Below are positions 18,355 to 27,937 of a DNA stretch of 64,000 nucleotides, in pieces. The DNA is taken from the NCBI GenBank assembly GCA_965221595.1, contig OZ244900.1, forward strand, positions 2,914,001 to 2,978,000. The letters are read 5' to 3'. Below the pieces are notes generated by a model that was not told where the DNA came from, ran no database searches, and saw only the letters and a program-made list of their open reading frames with translations. This DNA is from JAAXGX01 sp965221595. Lineage in GTDB: Bacteria > Acidobacteriota > Vicinamibacteria > Vicinamibacterales > UBA8438. The position numbers were made by a program, and so were the translations under genes. Numbering within the stretch: the first letter of the stretch is position 1; each line of letters opens with the position of its first letter.

Positions 18355-19802
18355 CTCGACACGGACTGACGACAGTTCTGACGGTACTGCTGCTGGCGGG
18401 CGGCTCCGCAGCCCAGGGGCAGGACGTCGGCATGTTCGGCAACACGCCGTCCCGGAACATGGCCTCGGATGAGACCGGCCTGCCCGCCGAGTGGGACGTG
18501 CTCACCGGCAAGAACGTGCTCTGGTCCGAACCCGTCGGGTCGCAGGCCTACGGCGGCCCGGTCGTCGCCAGCGGGCGCGTGTTCGTCGGCACCAACAACG
18601 AGGGGCGCCGCGATCCCGCCATCGAGGGCGACAAGGGTGTAGTCATGGCCTTCGAGGCCAAGACGGGCGAGTTCCTGTGGCAGATGGTGCACGACAAGCT
18701 GCCGGCGGGGCGCGTCAACGACTGGCCGCTGCAGGGCGTCTGCTCCACCGCGTACATGGAGGGCGACCGGATCTACTATGTCTCTAACGAGGCCCACGTC
18801 GTTTGTGTCGACGCGGAAGGCTTCAGGGACGGTGAGAACGACGGGCCGTTCACGGACGAGGCGGATACGTCGGCGATCGCCGGCGACGTCATCTGGTCCT
18901 ACGACATGATCGGCGAGCTGGACGTCTTCCCGCACAACCTGGCCACTGGCTCGCCGCTCATCATCGGCGACATGCTGTACACGGTGACCAGCAACGGCGT
19001 CGACGAGGGGCACGTCAACGTCCCCTCGCCGTTCTCACCCAACTTCATCGCGCTGGACAAGAACACCGGCGAGCTCGTCTGGGAGAACGCCGTCGTCGGC
19101 GAGAACGTGCTGCACGGGAGCTGGACCAACCCCGCCTATGCCGAAATCAACGGTCGGGCCCAGGTGATCTTCGCGGGCGGCGACGGCATCGTCTACAGCC
19201 TCGACGCCGCCACGGGGGAGATCATCTGGCAATTCGACTGTAATCCGGAAGACTCCATCTGGGCGTTGGGCGGCCGCGGGACCCGCAACAACATCCTCTC
19301 GACCCCCGTGATCTACGAAGACAAGGTGTACATCGGCGTCGGCCAGGACCCGGAGCACGGCGAGGCGCCCGGGCACTTCTGGGTCATCGACGCGACCGGC
19401 ACCGGCGACGTCACCGACACGCACGTCGTCTGGCACCGCGGCGGCGAAGACTTCTACCGCACGATGTCCACCGCGGCCATCCAGGACGGCATCGTCTACA
19501 TCTCGAGCCTCTCGGGCTTCCTGCACGCGCTCGACGCCCGGACCGGCGAGTACTTCTGGACGTACGACACGTTCGCCGCGGTCTGGGCCTCGCCCTTCGC
19601 AGCCGACGGCAAGGTCTACCTGGGCGACGAGGACGGTGACATCGTGGTGCTGCGAGCCGGCCGGGAGCTGGAAGTGATCGGGGAGTACACCCTGGGCGCC
19701 GCCGTCTACAGCACCCCGGTCGTCTACGACGGCGTGATGTACATCCTGACCCGCAACCGGGTGTGGGCGCTCCAGGAAGGCGCGCAGAGCGATCCGCTGT
19801 AG
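18351..19802 (+). CDS. Secreted PQQ-like WD-type beta-propeller
   Basis: A 483-residue exported propeller (signal peptide VLTVLLLAGGSAAQGQ). Mature sequence opens with FGNTPSRNMASDETGLPAEWD, written here as two motifs FGNTPSRNM and TGLPAEWD, which is typical of outer-membrane or periplasmic PQQ-like proteins. Blade motifs include TGEFLWQM, TGELVWENAV, TGEIIWQFDC and TGEYFWTYDT. It starts inside the stop codon of the previous propeller gene (ATGA), so the two are made together and may act as a pair. Function is unknown; a cofactor-free structural propeller or a dehydrogenase-like protein are both possible. Confidence 0.83.
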   Translation: MTRHGLTTVLTVLLLAGGSAAQGQDVGMFGNTPSRNMASDETGLPAEWDVLTGKNVLWSEPVGSQAYGGPVVASGRVFVGTNNEGRRDPAIEGDKGVVMAFEAKTGEFLWQMVHDKLPAGRVNDWPLQGVCSTAYMEGDRIYYVSNEAHVVCVDAEGFRDGENDGPFTDEADTSAIAGDVIWSYDMIGELDVFPHNLATGSPLIIGDMLYTVTSNGVDEGHVNVPSPFSPNFIALDKNTGELVWENAVVGENVLHGSWTNPAYAEINGRAQVIFAGGDGIVYSLDAATGEIIWQFDCNPEDSIWALGGRGTRNNILSTPVIYEDKVYIGVGQDPEHGEAPGHFWVIDATGTGDVTDTHVVWHRGGEDFYRTMSTAAIQDGIVYISSLSGFLHALDARTGEYFWTYDTFAAVWASPFAADGKVYLGDEDGDIVVLRAGRELEVIGEYTLGAAVYSTPVVYDGVMYILTRNRVWALQEGAQSDPL

Positions 19803-19865
19803 CCGACCACCCGGCGAGGTTACCGTCGGACGGGCGGCAGCACAGGTCGCCCGCCTGAATCGGCA

Positions 19866-20711
19866 TCAGCGCGGCTGCCGGTTCAGGCTCCAGTCGTAGT
19901 TGTACTCGACCGCACCCGCGAAGCCTTCGAGCTGTGCCGCGAGCTCGACGTCGGCGTACTCCAGCAAGTGGGCCATGACAGCCTCCTGGGAGTCGCCGAA
20001 ATCCTCGGGGTACCACTCGTAGAGGCTCGAGAGGACGACGACGTCCGCGTCCACGACGTCGACGCCCCGGGCACTGTTGACGTAGTCGCGCGCTCCCGCC
20101 TCGAGCAGCTGCTCGGTGTTCTCCGCGGTGAAGGCTGTCTGCTGCAGGTGCGGGCAGCCGTAGGCCGCGCAGTTCACCGCGTAGTGAATCCGCTCGTCGC
20201 GCCAGATGGGCCGCAGGATGCCGTGCTCGATGTCGTCCAGGGTCAGGTCCTGGCCGCCGACGTTGGCGTGCACGTCGCCCCACGGTCCGGTATACGGGAC
20301 CAGGCCCTCGTGGATATCGCGAATCGTGTCCACCGGATAGGCGTCCAGCACGACCTGTACGGTCAGCGCGTTGTAGAGATTGATCCAGTAGGCCATCTGC
20401 TCCGCGCGGGAGTAGTCGCGGGGGTCGAGCGCCTGCAGGTAGTCGAGGTAGCCGGCCAGGGCTGCACGATCTCCGGCGGCGGCCGCGAGGCCCTCGTAGT
20501 CGACGAGGTTGACGCCCGCCGCATCAGGAGCCAGATAGCCGTCCAGGATGCGCTGCCAGGCGCCGTGGTCGATACGCTCGACGTTGGTCTCGTCGCTGGC
20601 GTTCCAGACGGCAATCTCGACCGCTTCCGGCGGGCCGCAGGCCCCGGCGAGCAGCGCCGCACCGAGTACGCCGGCGAGCAGGAACCTGCACCGCGCGCGA
20701 GCTGACTTCAT
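19866..20711 (-). CDS. DUF547-domain lipoprotein
   Basis: A 281-residue lipoprotein (LLAGAC, Cys25). The DUF547 core is clear: AEQMAYWINLYNALTVQVVL, IRPIWRDERIHYAVNCAAYGCPHL (seen as RPIWRDERIHYAVNCAA and GCPHL) and YDW at the end. DUF547 contains an invariant Cys and His and has been proposed to have a cysteine-peptidase-like fold, but the activity is not known. In many genomes it neighbours membrane or glycosylation genes; here a GT2 glycosyltransferase lies 90 bp upstream on the same strand, so they may share a cell-envelope task. Confidence 0.85.
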   Translation of the reverse strand: MKSARARCRFLLAGVLGAALLAGACGPPEAVEIAVWNASDETNVERIDHGAWQRILDGYLAPDAAGVNLVDYEGLAAAAGDRAALAGYLDYLQALDPRDYSRAEQMAYWINLYNALTVQVVLDAYPVDTIRDIHEGLVPYTGPWGDVHANVGGQDLTLDDIEHGILRPIWRDERIHYAVNCAAYGCPHLQQTAFTAENTEQLLEAGARDYVNSARGVDVVDADVVVLSSLYEWYPEDFGDSQEAVMAHLLEYADVELAAQLEGFAGAVEYNYDWSLNRQPR

Positions 20712-20801
20712 GGTCGTCGACGTCCTTCTTCTTTGGATTCAGACGGGGCTGCGCCTCGAACCCCCGGCGTTCGCCTGCGGGAACCCCGTTGCCCCGCCAT
20801 T

Positions 20802-21542
20802 CTATGGCGCAGACTCCGGGTCCGGCGGGCGCCGACGGCAGCGGAGCCGGCCGATCGTCCCCAGGATGCCCACGCTGGCGCCGATGACGCCCCGCACGGT
20901 CCCGCCGACCTTCGAGCGGCCGAACCGCCGCCGGCGCGAGCTCACCGGTTGCTCGACAACCCGCAAACCGACCTCGATGGCCTTGATCTGCATCTCCACG
21001 GTCCAGCCGTAGGCCGTGTCGCGCATGTCGAGCCGACGCAGGGCCTCGGCGCGAATGGCACGGAACGGGCCCAGATCGGTGACCCGCCGCCGCCACAGCA
21101 GCCGGATGAGCATCGCGGCCACCTGGTTGCCGGCGATCTGGGGCGGCGACAGGGCACCCGGCTCGCGGCGGTCCGGCACGCGCGAGCCGATCACCAGATC
21201 CGCGCCGGCCGCTACCCCGCGCAACAGATCCAGTGCCTCCGCGGTAGTGGAAGACCGGTCGCCGTCGACGAACAAGACCACGTCCACGGGCCGGAGCGCC
21301 GCGAGGGCGGTCAGGCAGGCCCGACCGTAGCCGGGCGTCGGCTCGACCACCACGCGCGCCCCCGCCGCGCGCGCCCGTTGCGCCGTGCCGTCCGTCGATC
21401 CGTTGTCGCAGACGACCACGTCGTCGATGACCGGCTCGCCGCCCGGCGTGCGCAGCGTCAGCAGTTCGGCGACCACCGCGCCGATGTTGCCGACCTCGTC
21501 CCGCGCCGGAATGACGGCGCCGACCGTCAGCCGTTCGTGCAT
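20802..21542 (-). CDS. Family 2 glycosyltransferase (polyprenyl-phosphate sugar transferase type)
   Basis: A 246-residue GT-A fold enzyme: GAVIPARDEVGNIG at the nucleotide-binding start, VVCDNGSTDGTAQRA, then LFVDGDRSS as the metal-binding D-x-D-like motif, and DLGPFRAIRAEALRRLDMRD before a conserved GWTVEMQIKA. This pattern is typical of dolichyl/undecaprenyl-phosphate glucosyl- or mannosyltransferases without a transmembrane tail. The donor and acceptor are unknown. It lies 24 bp downstream of the M28-PDZ peptidase gene and 90 bp upstream of the DUF547 lipoprotein gene on the same strand. Confidence 0.85.
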   Translation of the reverse strand: MHERLTVGAVIPARDEVGNIGAVVAELLTLRTPGGEPVIDDVVVCDNGSTDGTAQRARAAGARVVVEPTPGYGRACLTALAALRPVDVVLFVDGDRSSTTAEALDLLRGVAAGADLVIGSRVPDRREPGALSPPQIAGNQVAAMLIRLLWRRRVTDLGPFRAIRAEALRRLDMRDTAYGWTVEMQIKAIEVGLRVVEQPVSSRRRRFGRSKVGGTVRGVIGASVGILGTIGRLRCRRRPPDPESAP

Positions 21543-21566
21543 GACGGGCCAACGGGGCGGGCGACG

Positions 21567-23405
21567 CTACTCCCGCGCGGCGGGCGTCAGCTCGGTGGTC
21601 ATCCGTTCGCCGTCGCGCATGAAGACGACCTCGGCCGGCTCGCCGACCTGCAGCAGGTCGAGCGCGTAGGTGTAGTCGTAGATGTTGGTGATCGTCTGGC
21701 CGGCGAGGCCGACGACGATGTCACCGCCGCGCAATCCGGCCGCTTCCGCCGGTCCGCCGCCGACCACGCCGGACAACAGCAGGCCCTCGGCGTCGGAGGC
21801 ATAGTCCGGGATGGTGCCGGTGAAGATGCGCATGACCGCCCGCCCGCCGGGACGCACGTCCGGCTCCGCGTGGACGAAGTCGGGCGCGGCGGGGCGGTTG
21901 GCGAGCGTCGCCGCCACGGCAGTCGCCAGCTCCACGATCCGGTCGAGACCGTCGTAGTTGAGCGTGTCGGCGTCGTCGGTCGGCCGGTGATAGTCCTCGT
22001 GGCTGCCGGTGAAGAACGCCAGCGTCGGCACCTCGGCCGCGTTGAAGCTGCGGCTGTCGGTCGGCAGGTAGGGGTCGCGCACGAACGACAGTGCCAGCCC
22101 GAGCGGCGCGTTCGACTCCTCGACGAGGTCGGTCCAGATGGAACTGCTGCCCACGGCCTGCACGCTGAGCGTGTCGCGCAGGCGGCCGACCATGTCGAAG
22201 TTGAGATACGCGGCGACCTGATCCAGCGGTACCGGTGCCTGCTCGACGAAATCCTCTGACCCGAGCAGGCCCAGCTCCTCGCCGGACCAGAACGCGAGGA
22301 TGATCCCGCGTCCGCGCTCCAGCGGTGCCAGCGCGGCGCCGGCCGCCAGGACAGCGGCCACCCCCGAAGCATTATCGTCGGCGCCGTTGTGGATCTGCCC
22401 GGCCTCGTCGCCACGCGCCAGCGAGTCGCCGCCGCGCCCGTGACCGAGATGATCGTGGTGAGCGCCGAGCACGAGGTACGGCTCCTCGAGCGCCGCGAGG
22501 CGGGTCGGCGGCAGGTAGCCGAGCACGTTGTGGCCGGTGCGCTCCACGCGGTCGAGCCGCGTCTCGATGGTCGCCGCGAGGGGCAGATCGAAGCCGGCAA
22601 CGTGCGGATTGCCGCTGTCGAACGATGCCTGCACCGCCTCGATGGACCGGCCGGCGCTTTCGATGATGGCCGCGCCGAGGACGCCGTCCACCGTGGCGGC
22701 CACGATCCCCGAATCGCTCACCGCGGTGTCGAACGTCAGCGGGATCAGTTCTCCGGCGTTGGGCGACCGCGGTCCGGTGACGACGATGATGCCCGCGGCC
22801 CCGCGCTCGCGCGCGGCCAGCGCCTTGAAGCGCAGGCCCGCGTAGCGCGCTAGCGTCCCCCGCAGCTCCCCCTCCGTATCCTCGGGGAAGTAGCGCAGCA
22901 CGACGACGATCTTGCCGGTCACGTCGAGCGTGGCGTAGCTGTCGTAGCTGAATCCGTCGGTCTCCGGCACCGACAGCCCGTACCCGGCGAAGACGAGGGG
23001 ACCCGCCGCCGCTCCCGTGTCCGAGAAGGACAGTGCGCGCACGGACGGTCCCGTCCCGGCCGGCGGCCGCAGCGGCGTCCCGTCGTCCGCCGTGATCTCG
23101 ACCGTCGTGCCGGTGTCCGTCACGCCGGCGGTGAAGGAGAACGCCTGGCGGTAGCCCCCCACGCCCGGAAGCGGACCGGCACCGATGGCGGCGAGCTGCT
23201 CGATGAGGTAGTCGGCCGCCTTGCGGATGCCCGGCGAGCCGGTCAGGCGGCCCTCGAGATCGTCGGCGGCCAGACGCTCGACGATCGCGCGCGTGTCCAC
23301 CGCCGGCGGCGGCGTCCCCTGCGCGCTCGACAGGCGCGGCATGGACACCCCGCACACGCAGACCACGAGTCCCCACGGAAGCAGGCGTCCAATCGTCGCT
23401 GGCAT
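21567..23405 (-). CDS. Secreted M28 peptidase with C-terminal PDZ domain
   Basis: A 612-residue exported aminopeptidase. The signal peptide ends near PRLSSAQG. A protease-associated segment (about 95-280) precedes the catalytic domain with LGAHHDHLGHG, HNGADDNASGVAAVL, FWSGEELGLLGS, LNFDMVGR and FFTGSHEDYHRPTDD, so all metal-binding positions are present. The last about 100 residues form a PDZ domain (GGPAEAAGLRGGDIVVGLAG). It shares this architecture with PDZ-linked Zn-peptidases common in Acidobacteriota and Bacteroidota, and is larger than the first M28 enzyme at 9.3 kb because of the PDZ. Likely substrates are extracellular or periplasmic peptides. Confidence 0.92.
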   Translation of the reverse strand: MPATIGRLLPWGLVVCVCGVSMPRLSSAQGTPPPAVDTRAIVERLAADDLEGRLTGSPGIRKAADYLIEQLAAIGAGPLPGVGGYRQAFSFTAGVTDTGTTVEITADDGTPLRPPAGTGPSVRALSFSDTGAAAGPLVFAGYGLSVPETDGFSYDSYATLDVTGKIVVVLRYFPEDTEGELRGTLARYAGLRFKALAARERGAAGIIVVTGPRSPNAGELIPLTFDTAVSDSGIVAATVDGVLGAAIIESAGRSIEAVQASFDSGNPHVAGFDLPLAATIETRLDRVERTGHNVLGYLPPTRLAALEEPYLVLGAHHDHLGHGRGGDSLARGDEAGQIHNGADDNASGVAAVLAAGAALAPLERGRGIILAFWSGEELGLLGSEDFVEQAPVPLDQVAAYLNFDMVGRLRDTLSVQAVGSSSIWTDLVEESNAPLGLALSFVRDPYLPTDSRSFNAAEVPTLAFFTGSHEDYHRPTDDADTLNYDGLDRIVELATAVAATLANRPAAPDFVHAEPDVRPGGRAVMRIFTGTIPDYASDAEGLLLSGVVGGGPAEAAGLRGGDIVVGLAGQTITNIYDYTYALDLLQVGEPAEVVFMRDGERMTTELTPAARE

Positions 23406-23446
23406 CAGCTATTCCTCTCTGTCTCGTCCGACCGCGGGCTGCGCCG

Positions 23447-26400
23447 TCAGCCGGCGGTCAATTCCGTAGCGCGCTCGCGGATGAAGGCCGGAGGCCGCTC
23501 CAGGACCTCGACCACTGCGCCGGACAGCGCGCTGACACGCGCCCCCGGGGTGACGATACCGACCAGGTTGAGCGGATCGGCGGCGGACAGGCGCAGGCTG
23601 TCGTCGGCCGCGGCCGGTCGCGGCGCGCGGCGCACGCTGCGCAGGACGTCGACGGCCTCGGGCCGCGCGAACTGCTCGCCGACGAAACCGTCCACGAAGC
23701 GGCCGCCCCGGATCTCGCCCCGCGCCTCCAGCGTCCGCAGGGCCCGCAGCAGCTCCCGCCAGGGGGGCGCGAGCGCCTCGCGCGCGATGAGGTCCCGGAA
23801 CACGACGCCCCAGCGCGCGAGGAGCTGTCGAGCGAACGCCTCGACGCGCGTGCCGGCCGCCGCGCGGGATGGCGCCGCGGGCGCCGGCGGCGTCCGCAGC
23901 AGCGCCCAACGGCCGGCGGCGTGGCGCGGGCGCGCCGCCCGGAACCGGCCCTCGCCCCGGCGGCGTTTCGGATCGATCAGCGCGCGCAGGTTGTCGAAAC
24001 CATCCGCCGTCACCAGGCCGGCCGCCGCCAGCTCCCACAGGCCATCCTCGACCTCGCTGGGCAGCCGTCCCGTGGCCCGCACCAGATCGCGGAGAAACGA
24101 GGCGCCCAGCCCCGTCAGCTGCTCCAGCACGGCGCGGGCCGCATGGGAAAGCGCCGGCTGCCGGCCGCCGGTCGCGTCGACGTCCGGGACGAGCCAGCCC
24201 GCGTCCTCCCGCAGGAAGAAGGTCACGGGCGCCACCCGGGTCGGGCGCACGCGCCGACGGGCGCGCGGGCGGGCCGCCTCGTGTCCGCCCGGGGCGCCGG
24301 ACGCGCCCACCTCGAACGCCGGATGCGGCGAGAGCCGCCCCCACATGACGTCTCCGGACAGACAGAGCCGATCGAGCAGCTCCGGATCGTAATCGGCCAC
24401 CCGTCGCGCCAGCACGTCGGGCTCCCAGGCCGCGGCCGAGGTCTCGTAACCCTGGAGTTGGCGCAACACCTGCAGCAGGCCCGCCGCGCCGTGCAGTTGC
24501 ATGCGCGGTGCGACGTGCTGCCAACGGGCCAGGAAGCGAACGAAATCGGCCGCGCTGGCCGGCTCGATCTCGCGGCGGAGACGGCCCAGCGTCAGCCGGT
24601 GGATGCGGGCCAGCACGCGCCGGTTGCACCACTCGGTTTCGCCACCGGCACCGCCCGGCGTGAACTGCCCCCGCAGCACCTGCCCTTCCCCCTCGAGACG
24701 TGCCAGGCCGGCCTCGACCACGGGCAGCGGCAGCCCGAGGGCGTCCGCCAGCACGCTCGGTCGCTGCGGCCCGGACGACTCCAGCCATCCGCGCAGCACC
24801 TCCGCGGCCGCGGCTTCGCGGCTGTCGGCGACCGGCTGGTCGATAGCGGGCACGTCGCAGGTGAGCGGACAGCCCGGGTGGAGCGCCTCCGCCAGGCGCT
24901 GGCGCTCGGTCGCCAGCCACAGCCGGCGGGAGCCGACGACGAGGGAGGTCGCACGCCGCGCCCGCTCCAATGTGTCGTACCACCCCTGCCAGGCGGCGAC
25001 CGGCGGCGTGAGCGACAGCGTGAGCAGCGCGTCGTGGAGCTCGTCGGCGTCGCGCACCACGGGCCACGACTCGCGGGCCACCGCCGTGATTGCCGCGGCG
25101 TCCAGCGCGCCGACGTCGCGCGCGTCGCGGGGCAGGGTGCGGCGCAGTTGAACCGCCCGCGCCCGGCGCTCCTCGAGCGGCGCGTCGTCGAGAAAGGCGT
25201 ACGGGTTGGCATTCAGGATCTCATGGCTGAAGACTGAAGGCTCGGCGGTCTCGATCGTCCGGGTGGCGATGCGGCCATCCTCGATGCCGGCAATCACCGC
25301 GCGCAGCCCGTCGAGATCCATGGCCTCGTGCAGGCAGTCGCGAATCGTCTCGTCGACCAGCGGATGGTGCGGTATGCGGATCTCACCCGTCAGGTTCTCC
25401 TGACAGGCAACCTGGTCGGGAAAGACCGAGGCCAGCAAGTCATCCGACCGCATGCGCTGGATGGGCGGCGGCACCTTGCGACCGCCCGCGAACCGCAGTA
25501 CGGCCAGGGCCCGCGAGGCGTTCCAGCGCCAGCGGGCGGCGAACATGGGCGCCGGCAGCATGGCCTGCGTCAGCACATCCGCGACGGTGCCGGGGGTCAG
25601 GAAGCGGTAGATCGCCTCGAGCGGGAAGCTGTGCTGCTCGGCCAGCGAGATGACGATACCGTTGTCGGTCGCCGCCGCCTGCAGTTCGAAGTTGAACGAG
25701 CGGCAGAACCGCTTGCGTAGCGCCAGGCCCCACGCGCGGTTGACCCGCGCGCCGAACGGGGCATGGATGACGAGCTGCATGCCCCCGCCTTCGTCGAAGA
25801 AGCGCTCTGCCACGACGGTCTGCGCCGTCGGCAGCGTCCCCAGGCCGGCCACCCCTGCCCGGACGTAGGCCACTGCCTGCTCCGCGCCGGCCGCGTCCAG
25901 GCCGCATTCGGCCTGCAGGAACGCCTCTGCCGGTCCGTGCCCTGCGCGCGGGGAAGCGCCGGATTCGCCCGCCAGCTCCACGATCCGGCCCCGCACCGCC
26001 GAGACCTCGGCGGACAGCTCCGGCGTGCGTCCGGGCGCTTCCCCGCGCCAGAACGGGATCGACGGCGCGGCACCACCCGCATCCTGCACCCGCACGCGGC
26101 CCGCCTCCACGCGCCGAATGCGCCATGACGTGGTGCCGAGCAGGAAGACGTCGCCTGCGAGACTCTCCACGGCGAAATCCTCGTCCACCGTGCCGACGGT
26201 GGCGCCTTCGGGCTCGGCCACCACGAGGTAGTTGGCGTTCTCCGGAATCGCTCCGCCGGACGTCAGCGCCGCCAGCCGGCCGCCGCGCCGGCCGCGCAGC
26301 ACGCGGTTGACCCGGTCGCGGTGGATGTAGGCCCCGTGCCGGCCGCGGTCGGTGGCTATCCCGTCGGAGAGCATGGCGACCACGTCGTCGAACTCGGACC

Positions 26401-27739
26401 TCGGCAGCCGCCGGTAGGGATACGCACCCCGCACCAGCTCGAACAGCGCATCTTCTTCCCACGGCTCGCAGGCAGTCGCCGCCACGAGCTGCTGCGCCAG
26501 GATGTCGCGCGGCCAGGCCGGTATCGACCGCCGGTCCAGCACACCGCGCCGTACGGCCCGCACCAAGGCCGCCGTCTCGAGCAGCTCGTCGCGTGTGGTC
26601 GGAAAGAAACGGCCCTTCGGTACATGTGACCGCTCGACCTTGTGCCCCGAGCGCCCGACGCGCTGCAGGGCCACGGCAATCGAGCGCGGGGAGCCGATCT
26701 GGCAGACCAGGTCTACCGCTCCGATGTCAATCCCCAGCTCGAGCGACGCCGTCGCCACCACCGCGCGGAGCCGGCCCGCCTTCAGCTCCGTCTCGGCCTG
26801 GTGGCGCAACTGATGGGAAAGGCTGCCATGATGCGCCAGCACCGCGTCGGTGCCGGCCCGCTCGGCCAGATGATGCGCCACGCGCTCGGCCAGGCGCCGC
26901 GTGTTGACGAAGATGAGCGTCGTGCGGTGCTCGGCCACGAGCTGCACGAGCCGATCGTAGATCTGCCCCCACATCTCGTTGGACGCCACCACCCCGAGGT
27001 CTTCCTCGGGAACCTCCACCGCCAGGTCGAGCTCGCGCCGATGACCCGCGTTGACGACCACCGGCTCGGCGGGCGCGGCGCCCTGCAGGAAGCGGGCGAC
27101 CTCCGCGATGGGATTGACGGTGGCCGACAGACCGATCCGTTGCGGCCGGCTGCCGCCGGACCGGTGCACGAGACAGTCGAGCCGCTCCAGTGTCAGGGCC
27201 AGATGCGAGCCGCGTTTGTCGTCCACCGTGGCGTGGATTTCGTCGACAATCACGACCCGCGTGTGGCGCAGCGCGCGCCGACCGCGTTCGGCCGTCAGGA
27301 GAATGAAGAGCGACTCCGGCGTCGTGACCAGGACGTGGGGTGGCCGGCGCACCATCTGCTCGCGCTCCCGGCTCGGCGTATCGCCGGTGCGCACCGCGGT
27401 CCGGATGGGCGCCAGCGCTACGCCCTGCGCCTGTGCCAGCTCGGTGATCCCGGAGAGGGGCACGTCGAGGTTCTTGCGAATGTCCGTGCTCAGCGCCTTC
27501 AGCGGCGAGACGTAGACGACCTCCGTGCGGTCCGCCAGACCCGCCGGGCCGGCGGCGCGTCCGATCAGATCGTCGAGACAGATGAGGAACGCGGCCAGGG
27601 TCTTGCCCGAACCCGTCGGCGCGGCGATCAGCACGTCGCGCCCGGCGCGAATCTGCGGCCAGGCCGCGCGCTGCGGCTCGGTGGCCCCCGCGAAACGGCC
27701 GCTGAACCACGCGCCGGTCAGCGGATGGAATCCGTCCAT
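23447..27739 (-). CDS. lhr: Lhr-family ATP-dependent helicase (long form)
   Basis: A 1430-residue superfamily 2 helicase. Walker A is APTGSGKT at 40-47, the DEIH box is at 166-169, and VVYVSPLKALSTDIRKNLDVP and QRVGRSGHKV are typical of Lhr. Winged-helix and Lhr-core regions follow to about 850, then the long C-terminal Lhr_CTD. Long Lhr proteins translocate 3'-5' on ssDNA and are tied to DNA damage tolerance; some relatives carry uracil-DNA glycosylase activity. The open frame continues to a TTG at 27766, but that codon lies inside the dispersed repeat at 27751-27918, so I chose ATG 27739. Confidence 0.93.
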   Translation of the reverse strand: MDGFHPLTGAWFSGRFAGATEPQRAAWPQIRAGRDVLIAAPTGSGKTLAAFLICLDDLIGRAAGPAGLADRTEVVYVSPLKALSTDIRKNLDVPLSGITELAQAQGVALAPIRTAVRTGDTPSREREQMVRRPPHVLVTTPESLFILLTAERGRRALRHTRVVIVDEIHATVDDKRGSHLALTLERLDCLVHRSGGSRPQRIGLSATVNPIAEVARFLQGAAPAEPVVVNAGHRRELDLAVEVPEEDLGVVASNEMWGQIYDRLVQLVAEHRTTLIFVNTRRLAERVAHHLAERAGTDAVLAHHGSLSHQLRHQAETELKAGRLRAVVATASLELGIDIGAVDLVCQIGSPRSIAVALQRVGRSGHKVERSHVPKGRFFPTTRDELLETAALVRAVRRGVLDRRSIPAWPRDILAQQLVAATACEPWEEDALFELVRGAYPYRRLPRSEFDDVVAMLSDGIATDRGRHGAYIHRDRVNRVLRGRRGGRLAALTSGGAIPENANYLVVAEPEGATVGTVDEDFAVESLAGDVFLLGTTSWRIRRVEAGRVRVQDAGGAAPSIPFWRGEAPGRTPELSAEVSAVRGRIVELAGESGASPRAGHGPAEAFLQAECGLDAAGAEQAVAYVRAGVAGLGTLPTAQTVVAERFFDEGGGMQLVIHAPFGARVNRAWGLALRKRFCRSFNFELQAAATDNGIVISLAEQHSFPLEAIYRFLTPGTVADVLTQAMLPAPMFAARWRWNASRALAVLRFAGGRKVPPPIQRMRSDDLLASVFPDQVACQENLTGEIRIPHHPLVDETIRDCLHEAMDLDGLRAVIAGIEDGRIATRTIETAEPSVFSHEILNANPYAFLDDAPLEERRARAVQLRRTLPRDARDVGALDAAAITAVARESWPVVRDADELHDALLTLSLTPPVAAWQGWYDTLERARRATSLVVGSRRLWLATERQRLAEALHPGCPLTCDVPAIDQPVADSREAAAAEVLRGWLESSGPQRPSVLADALGLPLPVVEAGLARLEGEGQVLRGQFTPGGAGGETEWCNRRVLARIHRLTLGRLRREIEPASAADFVRFLARWQHVAPRMQLHGAAGLLQVLRQLQGYETSAAAWEPDVLARRVADYDPELLDRLCLSGDVMWGRLSPHPAFEVGASGAPGGHEAARPRARRRVRPTRVAPVTFFLREDAGWLVPDVDATGGRQPALSHAARAVLEQLTGLGASFLRDLVRATGRLPSEVEDGLWELAAAGLVTADGFDNLRALIDPKRRRGEGRFRAARPRHAAGRWALLRTPPAPAAPSRAAAGTRVEAFARQLLARWGVVFRDLIAREALAPPWRELLRALRTLEARGEIRGGRFVDGFVGEQFARPEAVDVLRSVRRAPRPAAADDSLRLSAADPLNLVGIVTPGARVSALSGAVVEVLERPPAFIRERATELTAG

Positions 27740-27750
27740 GCGCGCGGCTC

Positions 27751-27918
27751 GCAGCCCGTGGCGCAACCCCGCGTCGTACCGGGACAGGCGCTGTGACCGC
27801 CTGGCAAGGCGTGACGACGGAGCCTACGGGATATATTCGACCGCGGAGCAACGCAGTCAGGCGGGCTGCATCGTCCGTCGAATGCAGCAGGGATTCTTGC
27901 CACGGGCTGCTATTGTAG
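27751..27918 (+). repeat. Dispersed intergenic repeat, copy A (168 bp)
   Basis: Near-full-length match to 53359-53525, in the same orientation; my hand alignment gives about 26 mismatches and one single-base gap. It begins GCAGCCCGTGG and ends GCTGCTATTGTAG. It contains a perfect 7-bp inverted repeat, GCTGCAT with ATGCAGC, around a 10-nt loop; copy C keeps a weaker version with one mismatch and one G-T pair. It fills the space between lhr (12 bp away) and the 3' end of the DUF349 gene (20 bp away). No terminal inverted repeats, target-site duplication or protein domain was recognised. Confidence 0.85.
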
Positions 27919-27937
27919 CGCCCGCTGGCGGCGGGCG

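Noticed and set aside
27740..27766. TTG 27766 as the start of lhr
   Set aside because: The codon lies inside the dispersed repeat, and the family begins near MDGFHPLTGAW, so ATG 27739 is preferred.
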